A stretch of 64,000 bases of DNA from Microbacterium marinilacus (GCF_019753765.1 NZ_JAIJZW010000003.1:186001-250000); one strand, 5' to 3'; counted from the first letter of the stretch, positions 49,928 through 60,358 are shown. Notes: a model not told the origin generated them from the sequence alone. Made by a program: numbers and translations.

Positions 49928-50929
49928 TCAGGGCGTCGGGACCGCGGCGAAGATCGCGTCGATGATCTCCTCGCTGCGCACGCCGTCGGCCTCGGCCTCG
50001 AAGTTGAGCAGCACCCGGTGGCGCAGCACGAGGTGGCGCAGCGCGCGCACGTCCTCGGGCAGCACGTGGGCCCGCCCGTTCAGCAGCGCGAGGGCGCGCG
50101 AGGCCTGCAGGAACGCGATCGACCCGCGCGGGCTCGCGCCGTAGGCGATGTAGCGCGCCTGCTGCTCGCCGATGTAGGGCGCCGCGTTGCGGGTGACGTA
50201 GCCGATGCCCACGATGTAGTTGCGGATCGCGGGGGACACGTGGATGCGCCGGGCGACGTCCTGTAGCAGGTGCACGTCGTCCAGCGTGACCGACGTGTGC
50301 ACGTGGTTCTCGGGGTCCAGCGCGCCCGAGTCGATCCGCTCGAGGACCTCGAGCTCCTCCTGAGGGCTGGGGTAGTCGACGATCTCCTTGATGAGGAAGC
50401 GGTCCATCTGCGCCTCGGGCAGCTCGTACGTGCCCTCCTGCTCGATGGGGTTCTGCGTCGCGATCACGAGGAACGGCTTGGGCAGGCGGTGCACCTCGCC
50501 GCCGATCGTGGTCTGGCGCTCCTGCATCGCCTCGAGCATCGCGCTCTGCGTCTTCGCGCTCGACCGGTTGATCTCGTCGAGCAGTACGAAGTTGGCGTGC
50601 ACGGGGCCGAGGACGGTGCGGAACGACCCGGTGCTCGCGTCGTAGATCTGGGTGCCCGTGATGTCGCTCGGCAGCAGGTCGGGCGTGCACTGGATGCGCT
50701 TGAACTCCGCGGCGACGGTGTCGGCGAGCGTCCAGGCGGCGGTCGTCTTCGCCAGCCCCGGCACGCTCTCGAGCAGCACGTGCCCGCCCGCGATCAGGCT
50801 GATCAGCAGGCTGGTGCGCAGGCGCTCCTGCCCGACCATCTTCGACGAGTACGACTCGGACACGACCCGCAGCACCTCGGCGGCGCGGGTCATCTCGCCC
50901 GCGCTCGGCGCGGCGGCTGGCTGATTCAT
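49928..50929 (-). CDS. MoxR-family AAA ATPase
   Basis: 333 residues. Walker A-type loop VPGLAKTT after GGHVLLES, Walker B VLLDEINRS, and FLVIATQNPIEQEGTYELPEAQMDRFLIKE are MoxR hallmarks. First gene of a seven-gene leftward operon (MoxR, DUF58, small membrane protein, two VWA, TPR-like, unknown). MoxR systems act as chaperones or insert metals or cofactors; the target here is unknown. Confidence 0.95.
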   Translation of the reverse strand: MNQPAAAPSAGEMTRAAEVLRVVSESYSSKMVGQERLRTSLLISLIAGGHVLLESVPGLAKTTAAWTLADTVAAEFKRIQCTPDLLPSDITGTQIYDASTGSFRTVLGPVHANFVLLDEINRSSAKTQSAMLEAMQERQTTIGGEVHRLPKPFLVIATQNPIEQEGTYELPEAQMDRFLIKEIVDYPSPQEELEVLERIDSGALDPENHVHTSVTLDDVHLLQDVARRIHVSPAIRNYIVGIGYVTRNAAPYIGEQQARYIAYGASPRGSIAFLQASRALALLNGRAHVLPEDVRALRHLVLRHRVLLNFEAEADGVRSEEIIDAIFAAVPTP

Positions 50930-50984
50930 GCGTCCCTCCCCGGCGCCAGCCTAGCCGCGGGCATCCGACGTCCGAGGGGCGCCG

Positions 50985-50990
50985 TAGGCT
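50985..50990 (+). promoter_or_regulatory. -10 element of a probable leaderless hsdM promoter
   Basis: TAGGCT with 6 bp before the hsdM GTG and no ribosome site. This fits a leaderless transcript starting at or beside the G of the GTG. Confidence 0.4.
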
Positions 50991-50996
50991 CGTTCC

Positions 50997-52469
50997 GTGA
51001 TCACGGGCGAGCTGAAGAGCAGGATCGATCGCGTCTGGGACGCCTTCTGGTCGGGCGGCATCTCCAACCCGCTCGAGGTGATCGAGCAGATCACGTACCT
51101 GCTGTTCCTGCGTCGTCTCGACGACCAGCACACCGATGCAGAGCGCGAACTGCGCCTGACCGGACGCACCGAGCGACCGATGCCGTTCGGGCAGGATCAG
51201 GACCACCTGCGCTGGTCGCGGCTGATGGCGAATGGCGACAGCGAGCAGGTCTTCCGGACCGTCGCGGACGAGGTGTTCCCCTTCCTGCGGCGGGTCGGCG
51301 CAGAGGTCGCGGGAGAGGAGACCACGTACTCGGGTCACATGCGCGACGCGCGCTTCACGATCCCGTCGGCGGCGCTCCTGAGCAAGGTCATGGACATGCT
51401 CGACGGCATCCCGATGAGGGATCGCGACACCAACGGAGACCTCTACGAGTACCTGCTGTCGAAGATCGCTTCGGCGGGCGTGAACGGCCAGTTCCGCACA
51501 CCCCGGCACATCATCCAGCTGATGGTCGACATGATGGCGCCGGCGCCCGGCATGGAGATCGTGGATCCCGCCTGCGGCACCGCAGGCTTCCTGATGGCCG
51601 CGTCGGAGTACATCCGCGACAAGCACCCCGAGGCCCTCGTCGACGCGGCACAGGCGAGGCACTTCCACCACTCGGCGTTCCACGGCTTCGACTTCGACTC
51701 GACCATGCTGCGCATCGGGTCGATGAACATGCTGATGCACGGCGTGAACGCTCCCGATATCCGCTACCGCGACTCGTTGTCGGAGGGGGCGGCGGGGGAC
51801 GCCGGGGAGTTCGATCTGATCCTCGCGAACCCACCGTTCGCCGGATCGCTCGATTACGAGGCGACCAGCAAGGATCTGCAACGGGTCGTGAAGACGAAGA
51901 AGACCGAGCTGCTGTTCCTCGCGCTGTTCCTGCGGCTGCTCAAGACGGGCGGGCGAGCGGCGGTCATCGTGCCCGACGGCGTGCTGTTCGGCTCGAGCAA
52001 GGCGCACAAGGACCTGCGCCGGATGCTCGTCGACGAACACCGGCTCGACGCTATCGTGAAGCTGCCGTCGGGTGTCTTCAAGCCCTACGCGGGTGTCTCC
52101 ACGGCGATCCTGTTCTTCACCAAGACGGGCGCGGGCGGCACTGAGGACGTCTGGTTCTACGACGTGCGCAGCGACGGCTTCTCGCTCGACGACAAGCGCA
52201 CGCAGCTGGGCTCGTCCGATCTCGATGACGTGCGCAAACGATGGCAGAACCTCGCCGGCGAAACCGATCGTGCGCGCACCGACCAGTCGTTCCTCGTGCC
52301 GGTCGACGACATTCGCGCGCAGGGCTACGACCTCTCGATCAACCGCTACAAGGAGGTCGTGCACGAGGAGGTCGAGCACCGCCCTGTGGCCGACATCCTC
52401 GGTGACGTTGAGCGGCTCAACGCGGAAATCGCTGACGGCGTGAAGGAACTGCGGGGGCTGCTCACGTGA
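50997..52469 (+). CDS. hsdM: Type I restriction-modification DNA methyltransferase subunit
   Basis: 490 residues. N-terminal helical HsdM domain (ISNPLEVIEQITYLLFLRRLDD), SAM motif DPACGTAGF (190-198) and catalytic NPPF (278-281) for N6-adenine methylation. GVNGQFRTPRHIIQLMVDMM is typical. The stop overlaps the hsdS GTG. It forms the methylase with HsdS and is needed by HsdR for restriction. Confidence 0.96.
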   Translation: MITGELKSRIDRVWDAFWSGGISNPLEVIEQITYLLFLRRLDDQHTDAERELRLTGRTERPMPFGQDQDHLRWSRLMANGDSEQVFRTVADEVFPFLRRVGAEVAGEETTYSGHMRDARFTIPSAALLSKVMDMLDGIPMRDRDTNGDLYEYLLSKIASAGVNGQFRTPRHIIQLMVDMMAPAPGMEIVDPACGTAGFLMAASEYIRDKHPEALVDAAQARHFHHSAFHGFDFDSTMLRIGSMNMLMHGVNAPDIRYRDSLSEGAAGDAGEFDLILANPPFAGSLDYEATSKDLQRVVKTKKTELLFLALFLRLLKTGGRAAVIVPDGVLFGSSKAHKDLRRMLVDEHRLDAIVKLPSGVFKPYAGVSTAILFFTKTGAGGTEDVWFYDVRSDGFSLDDKRTQLGSSDLDDVRKRWQNLAGETDRARTDQSFLVPVDDIRAQGYDLSINRYKEVVHEEVEHRPVADILGDVERLNAEIADGVKELRGLLT

Positions 52470-53566
52470 GGACGGTTGGGTTCGGCGATGCCTTTGTGGA
52501 TGTTTCAGGGGGCAACCGTAAGATTCCACTTTCTGAACTCATGCCGGATGGTGCTCTGCCAGTGGTTGATCAGGGCAAGTCAGTGATCGCGGGATACACG
52601 GATGACTATGCCGCGGCTGTTTCCACTCCTGGGCCGCTGATTGTTTTCGGCGATCACACCCGGGCTGTGAAGTACGTCGACTTCCCGTTTGCGATGGGTG
52701 CCGACGGAACGAAGCTCCTACAGGCGCGCGAGGATTTCGACGCGAGGTTCTTGTTCCATTTCTTGCGTGGGCTCGACATCCCGAGTGCCGGTTACTCGAG
52801 GCACTTCAAGTTCCTCAAGGACTCGCAAGTACCGCAACCCGCTGTCCCGGAGCAGCGCCGCATCGCGGCGATCCTCGACGCGTCTGATGAGGTCCGCGCG
52901 AAGCGCCGCGCCCAGCTCGCCCACCTCGACGAGCTTCCACAGGCGCTGTTCCACGAGATGTTCGATGGTGTGCAGGCGGAGCACCAGCTGGAGGAGGTGG
53001 CGCAGGTTCAGGGTGGGTTGCAAGTATCAGCGAAGCGTAAGGCTTTGCCGGAGTGCGTGGCGTACCTCCGGGTAGCCAACGTTCACCGCGGGCGTCTTCG
53101 CCTAGATGAGGTAAAGACGATGCGAGCGACACGCGTTGAAATCGAGCGTACGAGGCTGACGTCGGGTGATCTGCTGTTCGTTGAAGGGCATGCAAACCCG
53201 CATGAGGTTGGACGGGTCGCGGTCTGGCCCGGCGCGGACGGCGTCTTCGTGCACCAGAACCATCTCATTAGGGCTCGTCTTGACCGCGGGAAATGTCTCC
53301 CGGTCTTCGCGGCACACTGGCTCAACTCTTCGCAGGGCGCTGGGCACTTTCAACGGTATGGAAAGACAACGTCGGGACTCAACACAATCAGCACGGGTGT
53401 CGTAAAGTCTGCGCCGATCCCCCTCCCGTCCCTCTCGCTCCAGCAGGAGTTCGCGGCCAAGGTCGAGGCGATTCATGCGGAGCGGGCCCGCGTCGCCCAC
53501 GCGCTCGAAACGGACGACGAGCTGTTCGCCGCGCTCCAGCACCGCGCCTTCCGCGGAGAACTCTGA
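52466..53566 (+). CDS. hsdS: Type I restriction-modification specificity subunit
   Basis: 366 residues with two target-recognition domains (~1-120 and ~175-320), each followed by a helical conserved region (VPEQRRIAAILDASDEVRAKRRAQL; LSLQQEFAAKVEAIHAERARVAHAL). So it should read a two-part DNA target. Base composition in 52466-53400 is visibly more AT-rich than the flanks, as expected for exchanged recognition domains. Overlaps hsdM by 4 bp and the NYN gene by 1 bp. Confidence 0.93.
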   Translation: MRTVGFGDAFVDVSGGNRKIPLSELMPDGALPVVDQGKSVIAGYTDDYAAAVSTPGPLIVFGDHTRAVKYVDFPFAMGADGTKLLQAREDFDARFLFHFLRGLDIPSAGYSRHFKFLKDSQVPQPAVPEQRRIAAILDASDEVRAKRRAQLAHLDELPQALFHEMFDGVQAEHQLEEVAQVQGGLQVSAKRKALPECVAYLRVANVHRGRLRLDEVKTMRATRVEIERTRLTSGDLLFVEGHANPHEVGRVAVWPGADGVFVHQNHLIRARLDRGKCLPVFAAHWLNSSQGAGHFQRYGKTTSGLNTISTGVVKSAPIPLPSLSLQQEFAAKVEAIHAERARVAHALETDDELFAALQHRAFRGEL

Positions 53567-54279
53567 TGGAGGAGCCGTCGGCGCGACCCACCGTGGCTGT
53601 GTACGTCGATGGCTTCAATCTGTATCGCCGCCTACTCGAAGGTCAGCCACAGGACAAGTGGCTCGACCTCGAAGCCCTTGCCGAACGCGTGCTGCCCGAG
53701 TTCGACGTGATCGCGGTTCGGTATTTCACCGCGGTCATCAAGCCCCTCCCGGGCAAGGACCGAAGCGCGCCTCAGCGTCAACAGGCGTATTTGCGAGCGC
53801 TCCGCACACGGCCGCGTACGAGCATCTTCGAGGGCAAGTTCCGGATCGATACGCGGGTGATGCCGGTGCACCCCGTTGAGTTGCGGTCGGACGGCACCGC
53901 GAAGACGGTGAAAGTGAAGAAGACCGAGGAGAAGGGCTCCGACGTCGCCCTGGCGAGCATGCTCCTCATCGACGCGATGCGCGGCATCGCCGATTGCTTC
54001 GTCGTGATCAGCAACGACTCGGACCTCGTGATGCCGATCCGCATGGTCAAGGAAGAACTCGGGCGGCAGATCGGACTGCTCTCCCCGGTCGATGAGAAGC
54101 GTTCGAGCAACGAGCTGCGCCAGCTCGACCTCGACCTGTTCCGTCGCGTGCCTGTGGAAGCGCTCGCTGAGTGTCAGCTCCCTGACGAGTTGCAGGACGA
54201 ACACGGCGTCGTGCGGCGGCCCGAGAAGTGGAGCATAAATTCCGAAGGCCCCGCCGAAGCGAGGCCTTCTAACCAGTAG
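53566..54279 (+). CDS. NYN-domain (PIN-like) nuclease within the type I R-M locus
   Basis: 237 residues; the ATG shares the A of the hsdS TGA, so translation is coupled. NYN features: VAVYVDGFNLY with Asp15 and Asn18, KGSDVALASMLLIDAM with Asp126, and VVISNDSDLVMPIRM with Asp151/Asp153, an acidic set suited to a metal-dependent RNase. The last ~12 residues (SEGPAEARPSNQ) are encoded inside a terminator-like hairpin. Its place between hsdS and hsdR suggests a defence role or a control role; the function is not known. Confidence 0.85.
   Translation: MEEPSARPTVAVYVDGFNLYRRLLEGQPQDKWLDLEALAERVLPEFDVIAVRYFTAVIKPLPGKDRSAPQRQQAYLRALRTRPRTSIFEGKFRIDTRVMPVHPVELRSDGTAKTVKVKKTEEKGSDVALASMLLIDAMRGIADCFVVISNDSDLVMPIRMVKEELGRQIGLLSPVDEKRSSNELRQLDLDLFRRVPVEALAECQLPDELQDEHGVVRRPEKWSINSEGPAEARPSNQ
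54244..54269 (+). terminator. Terminator-like hairpin overlapping the end of the NYN gene
   Basis: GAAGGCC-C-CGC-CGAA-GCG-A-GGCCTTC folds into a 10-bp stem with one mismatch and a CGAA loop. It lies within the last codons of the NYN gene, without a following T-tract. It may separate hsdMS-NYN from hsdR. Confidence 0.5.
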
Positions 54280-54350
54280 CCGAAGCATCTGGGGGTGTAC
54301 GCACCACACTAGCCGATACCGGCTCGTGAGGTAACTAGCTATCCCGAAGG

Positions 54351-54372
54351 AAGACATCCCCTGGACGTCTTT
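54351..54372 (+). terminator. Intrinsic terminator candidate before hsdR
   Basis: AAGACATCC pairs with GGACGTCTT (one mismatch) across a 3-base loop, ending in TTTT. A second hairpin, CTGGCC...GGCCAG (54376-54394), follows at once. Both lie between the NYN gene and hsdR; together they suggest transcription pauses or stops here. Confidence 0.5.
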
Positions 54373-54493
54373 TCGCTGGCCACCTACCGGCCAGGCGTAG
54401 CACCGGCTGCAGACATTCCCCAGGCCCGACGCATCGTACGACGTCACCACCCGCCGATACGCTGATCCTGCGCTGCGGATGATCGGGGGACGG

Positions 54494-57400
54494 GTGAGCA
54501 ACTTCGCGTTCATTCGGGCCGAGTGGCCCGAGCTGTATGAGTCGTGCCAGCGGGCGGAGTCGTACGTCGTCTCCGATCCGCAGGCGGCGGGCAAGTATGC
54601 GCGCAGCGCGGTCGAGGCCCTCGTCGACTATCTGTTCGTCGACGTGTTCGGCCTGCCAGAGCCGTATCGCAGCGACCTCAATGCGCGCATGAACGACAAC
54701 GCGTTCAAGGTGCGCACGTCGGTCATCAACGCCAAGCTCAACCTCATCCGACGGGTCGGCAACGACGCCGTGCACGAGAAGCGCCGGATCTCGCAGCAGG
54801 AGGCGCTGGGCATCCTGCGCCACCTGTTCGACGTGCTGGTCTGGACGGTCAAGCACCACTCGACCTTCCCGCAGGCCGCACCCCTCGGCTCCGCGTTCGA
54901 CGAGGCGATCGTGCAGCGCAGGGCGCCCATGACGTCTGCCGAGCGCGTCGCGCTGGCCCGGCTGTTCCGGGACGAGCAAGAGGCAGCGCACAAGGCGATC
55001 GCCGAGCGCGACGCGCGGCTCGCCGCGCACGAGGCGGAGATCGCGACGCTGCGGGCCCAGATCGCCGCGGCCCAGAACGCCGACACCACCGCCGACACGC
55101 ACGACTACCGCGAGGACGACACGCGTGCGCAGCTGATCGACCTTCTCCTGCGCGAAGCCGGATGGGCGCTCGACCAGCCCCGGGACCGCGAGTACCGCGT
55201 CGACGGCATGCCCGTGATCCCGGGCGTGAACGACTCCGGCATCGGATTCGTCGACTACGTGCTGTGGGGATCCGACGGACTGCCGCTCGCGATCGTCGAG
55301 GCCAAGCGCACCAGCACGGATCCCTCGGCAGGAGCACCTCAGGCCGCGCTCTACGCCGACCGGCTCGAAGCGGCGACGGGGCGCCGGCCCGTGATCTTCC
55401 TCAGCAACGGCGACCGGCACCAGGTCTGGGACGACGCGTCCGGCTATCCGCGCCGCTCCGTCGCAGGCTTCTTCACCCGAGACGAGCTCGAGCTGATGGT
55501 GCAGCGTCGCGCGCTGCGGCGTCCGCTCACCGCGGCGCCGGTCGACACCGCGATCGCGGGGCGCCCGTACCAGTTGCGCGCCGTCGCGAAGGTCGGAGAG
55601 CACTTCGACGCGCGCCAGCGTCGCGCGCTGCTCGTGATGGCCACGGGCACCGGCAAGACCCGCACGACGGTTGCGCTGGTCAAGCAGCTCATGGCGCAGG
55701 GGTGGGTGAGGCGTGTGCTGTTCCTCGCCGATCGCACCGCTCTCGTGACGCAGGCGGGCCGCGCGTTCTCGGAGCACCTGCCGGAGGTCGCGAGCGTGGA
55801 TCTCACGGCGGACCGGCTCACGGAGGGACGGGTCTACCTGTCCACCTACCCGACCATGATGAATCTCATCGACACGGCGCGCGGTCCCGCCGGCGAGCGC
55901 CGCTTCGGCCCGGGGTTCTTCGACCTGATCGTCATCGACGAGGCGCACCGTTCGGTCTATCGGAAATACGGAGCACTGTTCGACTGGTTCGACGGGTTGC
56001 TGCTGGGGCTGACCGCCACACCAGTCGACGACATCGCCCGCAGCACGTACCGCCTGTTCGGGCTCGAGCCAGGGGTGCCGACCGACTCGTATCCGCTCGA
56101 GGAGGCGATCGCCGACGGCTACCTGGTTCGCCCGGACGGTCACGCGTACGACCTCGGCTTCCATCGTCGCGGCGTCCACTACGACGAGCTCTCCGAGGAA
56201 GAGCGCGAGGAATGGGACGCGATCGACTGGGACGAGGAGGCCGACACCCCGCAGGATCCGCCGACCGACGTCGAGGCCGCCCGGGTGTTCCGCACGCTGT
56301 TCAATGCCGACACCGTCGACAAGGCGCTCGCGGAACTGATGCGGCACGGACACCACGTGGCGGGCGGGGACCGGCTCGGCAAGACGATCGTCTTCGCGAA
56401 GAACCAGCGGCACGCCGACTTCATCAGGGAGCGTTTCGACGCGCAGTATCCCCACCTCGGCGGAGGTTTCGCGCAGGTCATCACGCATGCCTCGTCCTAC
56501 GCGCAGAGCCTGATCGACGACTTCTCACAGCCGGCGAAGGCGCCGCACATCGCGATCAGCGTCGACATGCTCGACACCGGAATCGATGTGCCCGAGGTGC
56601 TGAACCTGGTGCTGTTCAAGGACGTGCACTCGACCACCAAGTTCTGGCAGATGATCGGCCGTGGCACCCGGCTCGCGCCGGACGTGTTCGGCGACAGCGG
56701 CGATCCGGCCCATGATGACAAGTCCGATTTCCGGGTGTTCGACTTCTGCGGCAACCTCGACTACTTCCGCCTCGACCCCGCCGACCGCGCCGCCTCCGTG
56801 TCGGTCTCCCTGGGGCAACGCCTGTTCGCGACGCGCGTCGCGCTCGTCAGCCGGATCGCGCCGGGAGACGATCGGGGCGAGGCGCGGGCGAGCGCCGCGG
56901 CGTGGCTGCGCGACTTCGTCGCCGGCATCCCGATCGACTCGTTCCTCGCGCGGCCCCACCGCCAGCTGATCCGGCGATACGGTGACCTGGCTGCATGGCA
57001 GGAGTCGCTCGGCATGATCGAGGCGGGCGACCTCGCCGCCTCGCTCGGGCCGCTGCCGACGGCGGTGACCGACGATGACGAGCAGGCCAAGCGCTTCGAT
57101 CTCATCGTGCTGCGCCGCGAGCTCGCCCAGCTCGAGGGCGACGACGCCACCGCCGCGCGCACGCGTGCGGCGGTGCAGCAGGTCGCTCGCCTGTTGCTCG
57201 AGAAGCAGACGATCCCTCAGGTGCGGGACCAGACGGAGCTGCTCGAGGAGCTGATCGGCGATGACTGGTGGGACGGCGTCACGCTCGCGATGCTCGAGCA
57301 CGCCCGCCGGGCGCTGCGCGGGCTCGCACAGTTCCTGGACAAGAGGACGCGCAGGGTGGTCGTCGTCGACTGGGAGGACGAGGTCGGCGCGGGCCGTGCC

Positions 57401-57907
57401 GTGGACCTGCCCCTGGTCGCGGTCGGCGTCGACCAGGCGCGCTTCCGCGAGAAGGTGACCGCGTACATCCGCTCGCACCTCGATCACCTCGCCATCCAGC
57501 GCCTGCGTCGCAACCAGCCCCTGACGCACACCGATCTCAGTGAGCTGGAGCGCATCCTCATCGAGCAGGGCGAGGGGACGCCGGAGGCGCTGGCGAGGGT
57601 CACCGGCGAACGCGGCCTCGGGATCTTCATCCGCTCCCTCGTCGGTCTTGACCGGTCCGCCGCCGAGGCGGCGTTCGCCGCGCGCCTTGCGTTCGGCGGG
57701 CTCACCGCCACGCAGATGGATTTTCTGCGCATGGTGGTCGACGAGCTGACCCGCCGTGGCGAGATGGATCCGAGGCGATTGTTCGACAGCCCCTACACCG
57801 ATCGGCAGACGACCCGTATCGACTACGCGTTCCCCGACGAGAAGCACCAACAGGTCATTGTGGACGTGTTGCGAGCTATCGAGGATACGGCGCGACCGGC
57901 GGCCTGA
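54494..57907 (+). CDS. hsdR: Type I restriction enzyme R subunit (translocase/endonuclease)
   Basis: About 1,137 residues from the GTG at 54494 (GGGGGA just upstream; TACGCT at 54458 could be its -10); an ATG at 54479 would add 5 residues. An N-terminal DUF4145-like helical domain (~1-125) and a coiled region (~150-195) precede the PD-(D/E)xK nuclease (GIGFVDYVLWG...AIVEAKR; Asp254, Glu269, Lys271). The SF2 motor has Walker A ATGTGKT (383-389) and DEAH (482-485), with QMIGRGTRLAPDV as motif VI. The C-terminal third should bind HsdM/HsdS. Separated from the other subunits by the NYN gene and 199 bp. Confidence 0.94.
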   Translation: MSNFAFIRAEWPELYESCQRAESYVVSDPQAAGKYARSAVEALVDYLFVDVFGLPEPYRSDLNARMNDNAFKVRTSVINAKLNLIRRVGNDAVHEKRRISQQEALGILRHLFDVLVWTVKHHSTFPQAAPLGSAFDEAIVQRRAPMTSAERVALARLFRDEQEAAHKAIAERDARLAAHEAEIATLRAQIAAAQNADTTADTHDYREDDTRAQLIDLLLREAGWALDQPRDREYRVDGMPVIPGVNDSGIGFVDYVLWGSDGLPLAIVEAKRTSTDPSAGAPQAALYADRLEAATGRRPVIFLSNGDRHQVWDDASGYPRRSVAGFFTRDELELMVQRRALRRPLTAAPVDTAIAGRPYQLRAVAKVGEHFDARQRRALLVMATGTGKTRTTVALVKQLMAQGWVRRVLFLADRTALVTQAGRAFSEHLPEVASVDLTADRLTEGRVYLSTYPTMMNLIDTARGPAGERRFGPGFFDLIVIDEAHRSVYRKYGALFDWFDGLLLGLTATPVDDIARSTYRLFGLEPGVPTDSYPLEEAIADGYLVRPDGHAYDLGFHRRGVHYDELSEEEREEWDAIDWDEEADTPQDPPTDVEAARVFRTLFNADTVDKALAELMRHGHHVAGGDRLGKTIVFAKNQRHADFIRERFDAQYPHLGGGFAQVITHASSYAQSLIDDFSQPAKAPHIAISVDMLDTGIDVPEVLNLVLFKDVHSTTKFWQMIGRGTRLAPDVFGDSGDPAHDDKSDFRVFDFCGNLDYFRLDPADRAASVSVSLGQRLFATRVALVSRIAPGDDRGEARASAAAWLRDFVAGIPIDSFLARPHRQLIRRYGDLAAWQESLGMIEAGDLAASLGPLPTAVTDDDEQAKRFDLIVLRRELAQLEGDDATAARTRAAVQQVARLLLEKQTIPQVRDQTELLEELIGDDWWDGVTLAMLEHARRALRGLAQFLDKRTRRVVVVDWEDEVGAGRAVDLPLVAVGVDQARFREKVTAYIRSHLDHLAIQRLRRNQPLTHTDLSELERILIEQGEGTPEALARVTGERGLGIFIRSLVGLDRSAAEAAFAARLAFGGLTATQMDFLRMVVDELTRRGEMDPRRLFDSPYTDRQTTRIDYAFPDEKHQQVIVDVLRAIEDTARPAA

Positions 57908-58026
57908 CCCCGGGGGCATAGCGCGGCGCGTCCCGCCCGGCGCCACGATCGGGCTCCGAGACGCGGGGAAGACCTGCCCGGCGTCCAACGCGGGGAGAAC
58001 CGCCGCGCGTGCCGGATGATGTTCGC

Positions 58027-58833
58027 ATGGAGTTCGCGCTCGAGTTCACCCCGGACCTGCTGGTCGTCTTCCTGACGCTGTTCGTCCTCGAGGTGGTGCT
58101 CGGCGTCGACAACGTCATCTTCATCTCGATCCTCGCCGGCAAGCTGCCCCAGGAGCAGCAGGCGCGGGCACGCACCCTCGGGCTCACCCTCGCGATGCTG
58201 ATGCGGATCGTGCTGGTGCTCTTCGCCGGCTGGATCATCACGCTGCAGGACGACCTGTTCCACGTCTTCGGCCTCGGCTTCTCGGGCCGCGACCTCATCC
58301 TGATCGCCGGCGGGCTCTTCCTGCTCTACAAGGCCGTGCACGAGATCCATCAGCGGCTCGAGGGCGAGGACGACCACGGCTCCGCGGCCGGGGCGAAGGC
58401 GACGTTCGGCGCGGTCATCGCCCAGATCCTCGCGCTCGACCTCGTGTTCTCGCTCGACTCGGTGATCACCGCCGTCGGGATGACCTCCAACCTGGTCGTG
58501 ATCATCTCGGTCGTCGTGCTGTCGTTCGCGCTCATGCTGTTCGCCGCCCGCCACATCTTCACGTTCGTCAACAAGCACCCCACGGTGAAGATGCTCGCGC
58601 TGGCGTTCCTGGTGCTGATCGGCGTGTTCCTCATCGCCGACGGCTTCGGCGTGCACATCGACAAGGCGCTCATCTACGGCCCCATGGCGTTCGCCATCTT
58701 CGTCGAGGCGCTCAACCTCATCGCGGCCGCGCGCCGTCGTCGCCGCGGCGGCACGACCACCGACACCGTGCAGCTGCACAGCGGCTACACGAAGGAGGAG
58801 GAGGCCGAGGCGGTGCGCCGCTCCGGCTCCTGA
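58027..58833 (+). CDS. TerC-family integral membrane protein
   Basis: 268 residues from the ATG at 58027. Seven to nine helices; LEVVLGVDNVIFISILAGKLP and IAQILALDLVFSLDSVITAVGM carry the paired Asp motifs of TerC proteins, and ALIYGPMAFAIFVEALNLIAAARRRR closes it. TerC proteins are linked to metal (manganese/calcium) export and metalation of exported proteins. Stands alone between hsdR and purA. Confidence 0.92.
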   Translation: MEFALEFTPDLLVVFLTLFVLEVVLGVDNVIFISILAGKLPQEQQARARTLGLTLAMLMRIVLVLFAGWIITLQDDLFHVFGLGFSGRDLILIAGGLFLLYKAVHEIHQRLEGEDDHGSAAGAKATFGAVIAQILALDLVFSLDSVITAVGMTSNLVVIISVVVLSFALMLFAARHIFTFVNKHPTVKMLALAFLVLIGVFLIADGFGVHIDKALIYGPMAFAIFVEALNLIAAARRRRRGGTTTDTVQLHSGYTKEEEAEAVRRSGS

Positions 58834-58959
58834 GCGCCGCCCGTCCCTCGGGGCGCCCGACCGGCCGCCGATAGGATGACACGGGAGGGCGGCGCGCGAG
58901 CCGGATCCTCCGCCGGGAGCCGTGCGGGCGTCCGGGCCCACCGACCCATCAGGGGGTAA

Positions 58960-60249
<1,290 letters not shown>

Positions 60250-60250
60250 C

Positions 60251-60332
60251 CCGCATCCGCGACAATCCCTCTTTGCGCCGACAATCCGCGTGCTGCCCGG
60301 ATTGTCGGCGTACAAATGAATTCTCGGCGCGA
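60251..60332. repeat. 19-bp-period array of GACAATCC words, two direct then two inverted
   Basis: GACAATCC occurs at 60261 and 60280; its complement GGATTGTC at 60299, and a degenerate copy (GAATTCTC, followed by the same GGCG) at 60318. All steps are 19 bp. CCGCATCCGC just before the first copy (60251-60260) also occurs twice in the array at 26101. It fills most of the gap between purA and the lactonase-like gene and could form a hairpin around GCCGACAATCCG/CGGATTGTCGGC. Confidence 0.8.
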
Positions 60333-60358
60333 CAGCGACCGGTGAGGAAGGCGGAACG

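Noticed and set aside
54240..54478. Possible tRNA or attachment site between the NYN gene and hsdR
   Set aside because: The hairpins do not form a cloverleaf, no CCA end or anticodon arm can be found, and no integrase is near.
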